64,000 nucleotides of DNA from assembly GCA_015099395.1 (NCBI GenBank), contig AP024096.1:2976001-3040000 (forward strand), in the 5' to 3' direction. This DNA comes from Ktedonobacteria bacterium brp13 (GTDB lineage Bacteria > Chloroflexota > Ktedonobacteria > Ktedonobacterales > Ktedonobacteraceae). The translations under genes and the position numbers were made by a program. The notes under the pieces were generated by a model. That model saw only the letters and a program-made list of their open reading frames with translations. It had not been told where the DNA came from and did not search any database. Positions within the stretch are counted from its first letter, which is position 1. Every line of letters starts with the position of its first letter. Shown here piece after piece: positions 8,395 through 16,612 of the stretch.

Positions 8395-8838
8395 AGACTC
8401 TTTGAACGCCTGCAAGCTACGGGACTCCCAATCGAATGTGGGTCTGGAGGTCTCACCAAATTTAATCGGACAACGCGTTCGCTGCCCAAGACCCACTGGT
8501 GTGATGCAGCGAATGTCGGGAAGAGTACTCCAACTATACTCTCAATACAGGGCGTGGTGCCCTTGCTAATCAAGGCAGCAGGTCACGGGCGACGGAAGAT
8601 GTGTGTCACGGATGCCTATGGCTTCCCGAAACAACACAAGGAACGCAAAGGGGCATTTCTGGGGTATCGCACTGGAGACATGGTAAAAGCAATTACCCCA
8701 AAGGGGGCTTTTCAGGGGCGCATTGCTATTCGCCATCGCCCCTCATTCCGGTTAGGGAAGATTGACATTCACCCGAAGTATATGCACCGTCTGCATCGTA
8801 CGGATGGCTATGAGTACACACACGAAAGGAGTGCGTGA
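8395..8838 (+). CDS. iscB: IscB RNA-guided nuclease, exon 2 (RuvC-III and C-terminal domain)
   Basis: The frame after the intron reads RLFERLQATGLPIECGSGG, then RuvC-III (LPKTHWCDAANVG), then the C-terminal domain (TDAYGFPKQHKERKGAF, RTGDMVKA, RHRPSFRLGKIDIHPKY, HRTDGYEY). This matches IscB proteins after the VNATRW point where exon 1 stops. Joined to exon 1 it gives about 424 residues, a normal IscB length, with every catalytic residue of RuvC and HNH present. Upstream, the frame runs open into the intron to ATG 8296, but that part is intron RNA, not protein. Function depends on splicing. Confidence 0.85.
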   Translation, partial: RLFERLQATGLPIECGSGGLTKFNRTTRSLPKTHWCDAANVGKSTPTILSIQGVVPLLIKAAGHGRRKMCVTDAYGFPKQHKERKGAFLGYRTGDMVKAITPKGAFQGRIAIRHRPSFRLGKIDIHPKYMHRLHRTDGYEYTHERSA

Positions 8839-8880
8839 TGCTCCTCCCCATAGGTGAACCAAGGGGTACCCACATCACGC
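8833..8880 (+). repeat. Right-end hairpin of the IscB element
   Basis: GCGTGATG at 8833-8840 pairs perfectly with CATCACGC at 8873-8880, and an inner CCCC/GGGG stem supports it. The iscB stop codon (8836-8838) lies in the 5' arm. TCAA follows at 8886. This is the usual arrangement of a subterminal hairpin near the right cleavage site in IS200/IS605 elements. Confidence 0.65.
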
Positions 8881-10496
8881 AATTTTCAAAGATGGATAAG
8901 CTGCTCAAAACAGCCATCATCGGTACCACACAAGCGAGCAATCAGCAGACAGAACAAGCGGCTCAGATAAACACCGGTACAGGCGTCGATACGCTGAGCA
9001 GCCAGCTTGACGCAGCAGAACGCGAACGCTCGTTTTTGCTTACAGCTGGCGCACTCGCGATCTATCAGCAGGCAGGCCAGCTGACGAGTAAGCGCGAATA
9101 TCCAATAGAGCAGGCACCGCTAGAGCAGCTTCCCGCCTGCAATGACCAGGTAACCCATCTACTGCGCGAGCTCTTCTTGCAACATGCCAATGATCTCTTG
9201 CCAGAGGCACTCCAGCGGCTCCAGGCCAGACACCAGCGTCTCCCGTATAACCTGCTGACGCTAGCATTACAGAGTGGCACAACCAACAAGGCACTCGGTC
9301 GCTCACTGCTGGCACTACTTGGAGAGCGCGGACACTGGCTCGCCCGCTATAATCCAGACTGGAAATGGGCACTGACACACAGAGCAGACGAGAACGCCAG
9401 TGCTGAGACGATCTGGCAAGAGGGGATCTTCACACAGCGCATTGAGGTCCTTCAACGACTACGTGAAAACCAGCCCGCTCAGGCCCGTGCATGGCTCGCA
9501 GCGGCATGGAGCAAAGAGGCAGCCGCCGAACGTCTGATCCTGCTTGATACGCTACACAGCGGACTGAGCATGGATGACGTGCCATTTCTTATCCAGCAAC
9601 TCACTGACCGCTCGCCACAGGTGCGTAAGCGCAGTGCCGAGCTCCTCGTTACATTGCCAGAGACAACACAAGCACAACTTCTCATGCAACGAGCAGACGA
9701 GATGCTGGACTATCAGCCACACACACTGCAGCACGGAGAGATCCTGGTGACTCTCCCCGTGATGGCAGGTGGCAGACCAGCAGACGAACAGTGGTGTAAA
9801 GACGTCGATATCGCGGGAAGCCTGGGTAAGAAAAGTAAGGCAGAGCAATGGTTCAATCTCGCCATCAGCGCGATCCCTCCACAGCATTGGGAACAACGCT
9901 TTCATGTCAACGTCGAGGAACTGCTGGCCGCATTAGAGGGCGATCCCTATGAGGTCACACTGATCAAGAACTGGACACGTGCCGCAGGGCTTCATGCGAC
10001 CACAGCCTGGCAGCTACCACTGCTCCGCTGGCACCTGGCACAGCTTTTAGTAGAGCAAAAAAAACGCATCTATGGTCAGGAAGAAGAGGATTACGAACTG
10101 ACACGACAACTCCTTGGTCGGGCAGAACCATCCACAATCGAACAGCTTTTGTGGGAGGCGCAGAAAAAGCAGGACTTCGACCAGCTCTGGTTGCTCTTCT
10201 CACTGCTACCGGGCATCTGGAGTCCACCTGTCAGTCAAGTTTATATTCAACTCATCTTTCAATATACATCCGCAAATAACGATCCACATTTCGGGTCCAG
10301 TCTAACAACACTATTACATGCCCAAAACGCGCTACATCCAGATTGCTTCGCGCTGATCATCCAGGAGCAAGAAGCACATGCACAAACAGATAGCGACTAT
10401 ATACACAAAGACTACTATCAGATCCGTTACGTCGAGTCGCGCAATAAATGTATCAAGCACATTAAACTACGTAAGCGTATTCAGGAGGAGATTTAG
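8838..10496 (+). CDS. DUF5691-family protein of the MoxR/VWA locus
   Basis: A protein of about 550 residues, almost all alpha-helical, with HEAT-like helical pairs (for example DRSPQVRKRSAELLVTLP), matching the DUF5691 family found beside MoxR and VWA genes. Its enzymatic role is not known. The native start is probably ATG 8892 (MDKLLKTAIIGTTQ), but the IscB element has removed its ribosome-binding site. An in-frame ATG at 8838 overlaps the iscB stop (TGATG) and is served by AAAGGAG at 8824-8830. The protein may therefore now be made by coupled initiation with 18 extra N-terminal residues. MoxR follows after 2 bases. Confidence 0.75.
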   Translation: MLLPIGEPRGTHITQFSKMDKLLKTAIIGTTQASNQQTEQAAQINTGTGVDTLSSQLDAAERERSFLLTAGALAIYQQAGQLTSKREYPIEQAPLEQLPACNDQVTHLLRELFLQHANDLLPEALQRLQARHQRLPYNLLTLALQSGTTNKALGRSLLALLGERGHWLARYNPDWKWALTHRADENASAETIWQEGIFTQRIEVLQRLRENQPAQARAWLAAAWSKEAAAERLILLDTLHSGLSMDDVPFLIQQLTDRSPQVRKRSAELLVTLPETTQAQLLMQRADEMLDYQPHTLQHGEILVTLPVMAGGRPADEQWCKDVDIAGSLGKKSKAEQWFNLAISAIPPQHWEQRFHVNVEELLAALEGDPYEVTLIKNWTRAAGLHATTAWQLPLLRWHLAQLLVEQKKRIYGQEEEDYELTRQLLGRAEPSTIEQLLWEAQKKQDFDQLWLLFSLLPGIWSPPVSQVYIQLIFQYTSANNDPHFGSSLTTLLHAQNALHPDCFALIIQEQEAHAQTDSDYIHKDYYQIRYVESRNKCIKHIKLRKRIQEEI

Positions 10497-10498
10497 CA

Positions 10499-11638
10499 AT
10501 GACGATCACACAAGGTAGCGAGTTGAACGAGACCAACATTGGCGATAGCGTAGACGCTGTCCTGCGTCAGCATGCCGAGCAGCAATACGCAGAAGAACTG
10601 GCAGAGCTGGCAAAGATCGATACGCGGCAGCGCCCGCCCAACTGGCAGCTCTCGCCCTGGGCCGTACGTACCTATCTGATGGGCGGCAAGCTTGAGAATG
10701 GCTTCGAGATTAGCCCTAAATATGTCGGCAATGCACGCCTGATCGAGATCGCCGTCGCTACGCTAGCCACCGACCGCGCTCTCCTCCTCTATGGTGTACC
10801 CGGCACCGCCAAAAGTTGGGTCAGCGAACATCTGGCCGCTGCGATTACTGGCGACTCGACGCTCCTCGTTCAGGGTACGGCAGGAACCGATGAGAACTCC
10901 ATCCGCTATGGTTGGAACTACGCTCGTCTGCTCGCCGAAGGACCTTCAAAAAACGCGCTGGTAGTGAGCCCGATGATGCACGCCATGCAAGAAGGCAAGC
11001 TCGCACGCATCGAGGAGCTAACGCGTATCCCCAGCGAGGTTCAGGATACATTGATTACTATCCTCTCTGAGAAGACCCTGCCGATCCCCGAACTCAATAC
11101 TGAAGTCCAGGCGCGCAAAGGCTTCAACGTTATCGCCACAGCGAACAACCGCGATAAGGGCGTCAACGAGCTCTCAAGCGCCCTGACACGCCGCTTCAAC
11201 ACTGTTATTCTGCCACTCCCGGCAACGATGGAGGAGGAGATAGCGATCGTCAGTCGGCGCGTCGACAGTCTTGGCAAGGCGCTAGAGATACCCGTCGAGA
11301 AACCGGCCCTGGAGGAGATTCGCCGCGTTGTGACCATCTTCCGCGAACTGCGTAACGGCGTCACCGTCGAGGGGACGACGAAGGTTAAGGTCCCCAGTGG
11401 CACCCTCTCCACAGCTGAAGCGATCTCGGTCATCAATAGCGGACTCGCGATGGCCGGTTACTATGGCGATGGCGAGCTGCGCGCCAGCGATCTGGCCGCA
11501 GGTCTGATCGGAGCAATCGTCAAAGATCCCGTACAGGACCGCATCGTCTGGCTGGAATACCTGCAAACCGTCGTCAAAGGGCGCAGAGACTGGAAAGACT
11601 TTTATCGCGCTTGCAATGAAGTGCTTACACCTCAGTGA
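10499..11638 (+). CDS. MoxR-type AAA+ ATPase
   Basis: MoxR ATPases act as chaperone-like motors that work with VWA-domain partners. The 379-residue protein has Walker A (LLYGVPGTAKSWVSE, about residues 97-111), a Walker B/glutamate region (LARIEELTRIPSEVQDTLI), a sensor-1 asparagine region (NVIATANNRDKGVNELSSA) and an arginine-finger region (LTRRFN). The start follows AGGAGGAG closely and lies 2 bases after the DUF5691 stop, so the two are translationally coupled. It is separated from its likely partners DUF5682 and VWA by an inserted UvrA-like gene. The substrate is unknown. Confidence 0.85.
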   Translation: MTITQGSELNETNIGDSVDAVLRQHAEQQYAEELAELAKIDTRQRPPNWQLSPWAVRTYLMGGKLENGFEISPKYVGNARLIEIAVATLATDRALLLYGVPGTAKSWVSEHLAAAITGDSTLLVQGTAGTDENSIRYGWNYARLLAEGPSKNALVVSPMMHAMQEGKLARIEELTRIPSEVQDTLITILSEKTLPIPELNTEVQARKGFNVIATANNRDKGVNELSSALTRRFNTVILPLPATMEEEIAIVSRRVDSLGKALEIPVEKPALEEIRRVVTIFRELRNGVTVEGTTKVKVPSGTLSTAEAISVINSGLAMAGYYGDGELRASDLAAGLIGAIVKDPVQDRIVWLEYLQTVVKGRRDWKDFYRACNEVLTPQ

Positions 11639-11778
11639 CGGCAGCGATACCGTTCACGTTTGCGACAATGAATACGAATGTTGCCCTCACCCATTTTGCC
11701 GCTTGCGGAACACGTCAAATTAAAGAATCGAAATCCCGTGTTTGGGGTATTCTGTTGTAACTGACTGGTATGAAGTAA

Positions 11779-11793
11779 CTACCCGGAAGGTAG
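11779..11793. promoter_or_regulatory. Inverted repeat upstream of the UvrA-like gene
   Basis: CTACC-CGGAA-GGTAG is a short perfect inverted repeat about 30 bases upstream of the UvrA-like start, just before a promoter-like and AAGGAG stretch. It could be an operator of a drug-responsive regulator, or an mRNA hairpin. This is inference only. Confidence 0.3.
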
Positions 11794-11823
11794 AGTATCA
11801 GTGTAAGGAGAATAATAACAGTT

Positions 11824-14058
11824 ATGATGCAAGAATATATTGAAATTCGCGGCGCTCGCGAAAACAACCTCAAAGATGTCACCTTAAAAATCCCTAAACG
11901 CAAGATTATAATTTTCACCGGTATATCCGGTTCGGGTAAGTCATCGCTGGTTTTTGACACCATTGCCGCTGAGGCGCAGCGATTGCTTAACGAAAACTTC
12001 AGTATGTTCGTGCGCAACTTCCTGCCGCGCATCAGTCAACCGGAAGCCGACGAAATTAAGAACCTGAGCATGGCCGTCATCGTCGATCAAAAACCGCTTG
12101 GTGGCGGCTCGCATTCAACGGTCGGCACAGTCACGGATATTGCCACGGCGCTTCGCCTTATGTTCTCGCGCTTCGGCAAGCCGTACGTGGGCTACGCCAA
12201 CATGTTCTCATTTAACGATCCTGCGGGCATGTGCCCTAACTGTAACGGCATCGGGCAAAAGCTGAGTATCGACATGGATGCTGCCTTTGATATGAACAAG
12301 TCGATCAACGAAGGCGCACTGCGACTGCCCATCTACCAGAATGACAGCCCGTGGTTTGAAACCGTGAAGCGTTCCAAGCTGTTCGACAACGACAAAAAAC
12401 TCAAAGATTTTAGCCAAAAAGAACTCGACGATCTGTACCACTCCAAGCTGGTCAAGACCGATTTGGGTAACGGTGTGCACCTCAACTTTGAAGGCGTGGT
12501 CGACAGATTTGTGCGTAACTATATCAACAACGATGTTAAGACCATGTCGGAGCGCACACAGAAAAGCGTTGGACTGTTCATTACTAGAGGACCATGTGAG
12601 CTGTGCCACGGCGCACGGCTGAGTCAAAAAGCACTGGCTTGCAAAATTCAGGGCTACAACATTGCCGACCTGAGCTCCATGCAGGTCGATAAACTTTTCG
12701 AGGTGCTTAAAAAGCTTGACGCTAAGGAAAACCATGCGCTGGTCAAAACAGTGCTGGAACGCCTATCTAATTTAGTTGAGATTGGCCTCGGCTACCTCAG
12801 CCTTGACCGTATGACTGATACACTTTCCGGTGGTGAGTCGCAGCGCGTCAAGATGGTAAAACACTTGAATGGCAGTCTGGTTGATGTTATGTACATCTTT
12901 GATGAGCCTAGTATCGGCTTGCATCCCCGCGATGTCCACAGCTTGAACGAGTTGCTGTTTAAACTCCGCGACCAGGGTAACACGGTTATTGTCGTGGAGC
13001 ACGATCCGGACGTTATTAAAGCCGCTGACCATATCGTAGACGTTGGCCCGCTGGCTGGCATCAATGGTGGTCAAGTGGTCTTCGAAGGCGCCTACCCGGA
13101 ATTACTTAAGGCCAGGACTTTGACTGGCGAACATCTGAAAGATCAGACGCCGATCAAGCAAGTATTTCGCCAGCCCTCTGGTAAGCTGACTGTCGAGGAC
13201 GCCCACGCTAATAACTTGCAGCACGTCACCGTCGATATCCCGACAGGGGTCTTCACTGTGATTACGGGGGTCTCTGGTTCGGGTAAGAGTTCGCTGATTC
13301 ATCAAGTATTCTTGAAGCAACATCCAGACGCCATCGTGGTCGATCAATCGGCAGTTGGTACTTCCAGCCGATCTAACCCTGCCACCTACATCGGCATCAT
13401 GGATGTTATCCGCAAAGCCTTTGCCAGGGCTAATAAGGTTGACGCTGGACTGTTTAGCTTTAACTCAAAGGGTGCTTGCGACAACTGTAAAGGTGCCGGC
13501 TTCTTGACCACTGACCTGGGCTTTCTTGATGATGCTAAAACGCCTTGCGACGTCTGTGGTGGTAAGCGCTTCAAGGACGAGGTATTATCCTACAAGTATA
13601 ATGGCAAATCGATCACTGAGGTGCTCGATCTGACCATGGCCGAAGCCAATGAATTCTTTGATTTGCCAGAGATTGCTCAAAAGTTACAAGCACTCAATGA
13701 CGTAGGTCTGGAGTATCTAACGCTCGGCCAGCCCTTAAGCACGCTCTCCGGCGGTGAATGCCAACGCATTAAATTAGCCAGTGAGCTGCACAGAAAGGGC
13801 AGCCTCTATGTACTTGATGAGCCGACAACTGGGTTACACATTTCAGATATTGCTCGCTTGCACAAGCTCATCGACCAACTGGTAGAAGATGGCAACACTG
13901 TGATTACTATCGAACATAACGTGGACGTTATCCGTCAAGCCGACTGGATCATTGACCTTGGCCCCGAAGGCGGTGACAAGGGTGGCAGGATTATGTTTGA
14001 GGGTACGCCAGCCGAACTGCTAAAAAGTAAAAAGGCACTTATCGCGGAGTATCTTTAG
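11824..14058 (+). CDS. UvrA-like ABC ATPase (class II excinuclease subunit A type)
   Basis: The 744-residue protein has two UvrA-type ABC modules. Module 1 has Walker A GISGSGKSS (about residues 36-44), zinc cysteines CPNCNGIG and CELCHGARL, and the signature LSGGESQR. Module 2 has GVSGSGKSS, CDNCKGAG ... CDVCGGKRF and LSGGECQR, with LDEPTTGLH after it. It is about 200 residues shorter than housekeeping UvrA and appears to lack the UvrB-binding region, as in the class II proteins linked to antibiotic-producer self-resistance. Its DNA is visibly less GC-rich than the flanking operon genes, and it splits MoxR from DUF5682, so it looks like an acquired insertion. Confidence 0.85.
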   Translation: MMQEYIEIRGARENNLKDVTLKIPKRKIIIFTGISGSGKSSLVFDTIAAEAQRLLNENFSMFVRNFLPRISQPEADEIKNLSMAVIVDQKPLGGGSHSTVGTVTDIATALRLMFSRFGKPYVGYANMFSFNDPAGMCPNCNGIGQKLSIDMDAAFDMNKSINEGALRLPIYQNDSPWFETVKRSKLFDNDKKLKDFSQKELDDLYHSKLVKTDLGNGVHLNFEGVVDRFVRNYINNDVKTMSERTQKSVGLFITRGPCELCHGARLSQKALACKIQGYNIADLSSMQVDKLFEVLKKLDAKENHALVKTVLERLSNLVEIGLGYLSLDRMTDTLSGGESQRVKMVKHLNGSLVDVMYIFDEPSIGLHPRDVHSLNELLFKLRDQGNTVIVVEHDPDVIKAADHIVDVGPLAGINGGQVVFEGAYPELLKARTLTGEHLKDQTPIKQVFRQPSGKLTVEDAHANNLQHVTVDIPTGVFTVITGVSGSGKSSLIHQVFLKQHPDAIVVDQSAVGTSSRSNPATYIGIMDVIRKAFARANKVDAGLFSFNSKGACDNCKGAGFLTTDLGFLDDAKTPCDVCGGKRFKDEVLSYKYNGKSITEVLDLTMAEANEFFDLPEIAQKLQALNDVGLEYLTLGQPLSTLSGGECQRIKLASELHRKGSLYVLDEPTTGLHISDIARLHKLIDQLVEDGNTVITIEHNVDVIRQADWIIDLGPEGGDKGGRIMFEGTPAELLKSKKALIAEYL

Positions 14059-14230
14059 TGTTCTTGGAGCAGGTATAGCGCTTAAGCTTTAAACAGTTAT
14101 TGTTGTCTGGAACTACTGGATCGCTTTGAGGAGATACTTGCCGTGTCATGCCCCCTCAAACCGATTACCACCCTTCAGACGCTCACAAAGAATAGTGTAG
14201 TACTACACCAGGGTAAATTGATGCAAATCT

Positions 14231-14258
14231 ATAGCCACTGCCCTGGCGCGGTGGCTAT
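14231..14258 (+). terminator. Hairpin downstream of the UvrA-like gene
   Basis: ATAGCCAC (14231-14238) pairs with GTGGCTAT (14251-14258) around a 12-base GC-rich loop. A T-rich TCTTCG follows. It is a plausible terminator that would isolate the UvrA-like transcript from DUF5682. Confidence 0.5.
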
Positions 14259-14335
14259 CTTCGTATGAAAGCGAGAACGTTATGTACACAGGTGTCGCTA
14301 CCTTCATTGAAGTAATATAGCGGGGAGCATTGAGA

Positions 14336-16612
14336 TTGAGTACGATTCATGTTTTCGGTATTCGACATCATGGACCAGGGTGTGCGCGTCATCTGCGCGC
14401 CGCCCTGGAGCAGCTCCAACCAGACATTGTACTGGTTGAGGGTCCACCGGATGCACAGGAGACGCTCCCACTGATGATGTCAGCAGAGATGCGTCCACCT
14501 GTTGCACTGCTGATCTACACACCAGAACACCCCGGTCGGGCCGTCTACTATCCCTTTACCTCTTTCTCGCCAGAATGGCAGGCGCTCAACTATGCATTAA
14601 GCAATAGTATTCCGGCACGCTTTATGGATCTACCACAAGCGTTCCAGCTGGGCATTGAAGAAGAGCACGCTGAGGTTGAGGCGACAGAGACAGCCAGCGA
14701 GCCAGGGACACGCGAGAACGCAGAGCTGCTACCAACCGCCGATGAGAAAATGGTCCATGAAGATCCACTCTCGTTATTGGCACGCGCAGCTGGCTACGAG
14801 GATCAAGAGCTCTGGTGGGAGCGCATGGTCGAGCGCCGTCAGAACAGCGTCGATCTCTTTGAGAGTATCCTCGAAGCGATGAGTGCGTTACGCGAGGGGA
14901 AAACGCCGAGCAATGAGCGCGAAGCCCGGCGCGAAGCATACATGCGTCAGACAATACGCGGCGCGCAAAAAGAAGGCTTTCAGCGCATCGCCGTCGTCTG
15001 TGGAGCCTATCACGCGCCCGTATTAGTTGAGCCTGGACCAGCCAGGGCCGACAACGCACTGCTCAAAGGTCTCAAGAAGACAAAAATCGCAGCCACCTGG
15101 ATTCCCTGGACCAACTCGCGACTCGCATATCGCAGCGGCTATGGCGCAGGTGTTGAGTCGCCCGGTTGGTATGCGCATCTCTGGACGACCGCTGAGCAAG
15201 TCACAGCGCGTTGGATTACCAGAGCCGCTCGCCTGTTGCGGCAAGAAGGGCTGGATGCCTCGTCGGCAAGCGTCATCGAGGCTGTACGACTGAGCGAGAC
15301 ACTCGCGACCCTCCGTGATCAGCCGCAGCCCGGCCTGGCCGAGCATACCGAGGCGATCCTGACCGTCCTCTGCCATGGCGAGCAGACGCCGATGCAGTTG
15401 ATCCGCACACGCTTAGAGATCGGTGAAGAGATGGGTCAGGTACCGCCCGAGGCCCCGACCGTTCCACTATTACGCGATCTTGAGGAGCAAAAAAAACGCC
15501 TGCGTCTCGTACAATCCGTCGAAAAGCAGCAGCTTGATCTGGATCTGCGCAAAGAGAACGACCTGGCACGCAGCCACCTGCTGTATCGGCTCAGCCTGCT
15601 CAATATCAACTGGGGCATTCCGTATGGAGCGTACGGAACGCAAAGGACACAAGGAAGTTTCCATGAATACTGGACATTACAGTGGCAAGTTGAATTTATC
15701 GTCGCATTGATCGAAGCCAACATCTACGGTAGCACTATCGTAACCGCCGCCGCTGGCTCGGTGCGTGAGCAAGCCAGCAAGCAAGAAGAGCTGCCAGCAC
15801 TCACAAATCTGCTCGACAAGACGATCCTGGCAGAGCTCCCCGCAGCAATCGACCATGTACTACAAGCCATCCAGATCCGAGCTACGCTGACCAGCGATAT
15901 CCAGCATCTGATGGATGCGCTCCCGGCGCTGGCACGCATCGTCCACTATCGCGGCGTCCGCAAAACACGAGCAGAACATGTACAACCAATCATCGACGGC
16001 CTCTTTGAACGCAGCCTGATCGGTCTGCCAGGGGCCTGTTGCGCACTCAACGCCGACTCTGCGCGCTCCATGCTACGTAGCATCAACAACGTCCAGGACT
16101 GCGTGCAGCTACTGGATCAAGCGGAGCAGCGCCAGCAATGGCTCACATGCCTGCATAGCCTGAGTGAGCAAGACAACATGCACGGGCTGATCCGTGGGCG
16201 CGCCTGCTATATGCTATTGGAACAGCAAGCTCTCGCCGAAGAAGAGCTGCAACGGCTGGCTGCGTTCTCGCTCTCACCTAGCGGTGATACCGAACAGGCA
16301 GCCGCATGGATTGAGGGCTTCCTCTCCGGCAACGCACTACTCCTGCTGCATCAAGACCAGCTCTGGCGCTTGCTAGATCGCTGGCTCAATAGCTTATCAC
16401 CCGCGGCATTTATCGCACAGCTACCAATCCTGCGCCGCACCTTCGCACTCTTCCAACCACCTGAGCGCAATAAGATGGGTGAGAAGGTCAAGCATCTCTA
16501 CCGTCCAGAGCAAGGACCGGGCAGCAGCAATCCTACCCTGCTGGATGAGCAACGGGCCGCGCTCGTACTACCGGTCTTAGCACAGATCATGGGGGTCACA
16601 TATGAACAGTAA
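14336..16612 (+). CDS. DUF5682-family protein of the MoxR/VWA locus
   Basis: A protein of about 758 residues that opens with the hallmark STIHVFGIRHHGPGCARHL, then LVEGPPDA, and a later VCGAYHAPVL, as in DUF5682 proteins. The paired His-containing motifs suggest a metal- or phosphate-handling active site, but no activity is known to me. A helical second half follows (about residues 290-758). I prefer TTG 14336, 8 bases after GGGGAG; TTG 14330 is too close to that site. The 3' end overlaps the VWA start by 11 bases, so the pair is translationally coupled. Confidence 0.75.
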   Translation: MSTIHVFGIRHHGPGCARHLRAALEQLQPDIVLVEGPPDAQETLPLMMSAEMRPPVALLIYTPEHPGRAVYYPFTSFSPEWQALNYALSNSIPARFMDLPQAFQLGIEEEHAEVEATETASEPGTRENAELLPTADEKMVHEDPLSLLARAAGYEDQELWWERMVERRQNSVDLFESILEAMSALREGKTPSNEREARREAYMRQTIRGAQKEGFQRIAVVCGAYHAPVLVEPGPARADNALLKGLKKTKIAATWIPWTNSRLAYRSGYGAGVESPGWYAHLWTTAEQVTARWITRAARLLRQEGLDASSASVIEAVRLSETLATLRDQPQPGLAEHTEAILTVLCHGEQTPMQLIRTRLEIGEEMGQVPPEAPTVPLLRDLEEQKKRLRLVQSVEKQQLDLDLRKENDLARSHLLYRLSLLNINWGIPYGAYGTQRTQGSFHEYWTLQWQVEFIVALIEANIYGSTIVTAAAGSVREQASKQEELPALTNLLDKTILAELPAAIDHVLQAIQIRATLTSDIQHLMDALPALARIVHYRGVRKTRAEHVQPIIDGLFERSLIGLPGACCALNADSARSMLRSINNVQDCVQLLDQAEQRQQWLTCLHSLSEQDNMHGLIRGRACYMLLEQQALAEEELQRLAAFSLSPSGDTEQAAAWIEGFLSGNALLLLHQDQLWRLLDRWLNSLSPAAFIAQLPILRRTFALFQPPERNKMGEKVKHLYRPEQGPGSSNPTLLDEQRAALVLPVLAQIMGVTYEQ

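Larger units (their letters stand above)
4885..8889 (+). mobile_element. IscB (IS200/IS605-like) element inserted in the SWIM-DUF5691 operon, itself carrying a group II intron
   Basis: The element comprises a left-end hairpin (4896-4952), the omega-RNA region, iscB split by an intron, and a right-end hairpin (8833-8880) followed by TCAA at 8886-8889, similar to IS200/IS605 right-end cleavage sequences. No TnpA is present, as is common for IscB elements. The insertion separates an AAAGGGAG ribosome-binding site (about 4877-4884) from the ATG at 8892 that begins the DUF5691 coding sequence. Deleting the element would bring the two to a normal spacing. Boundaries are approximate by a few bases. 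Confidence 0.75.
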
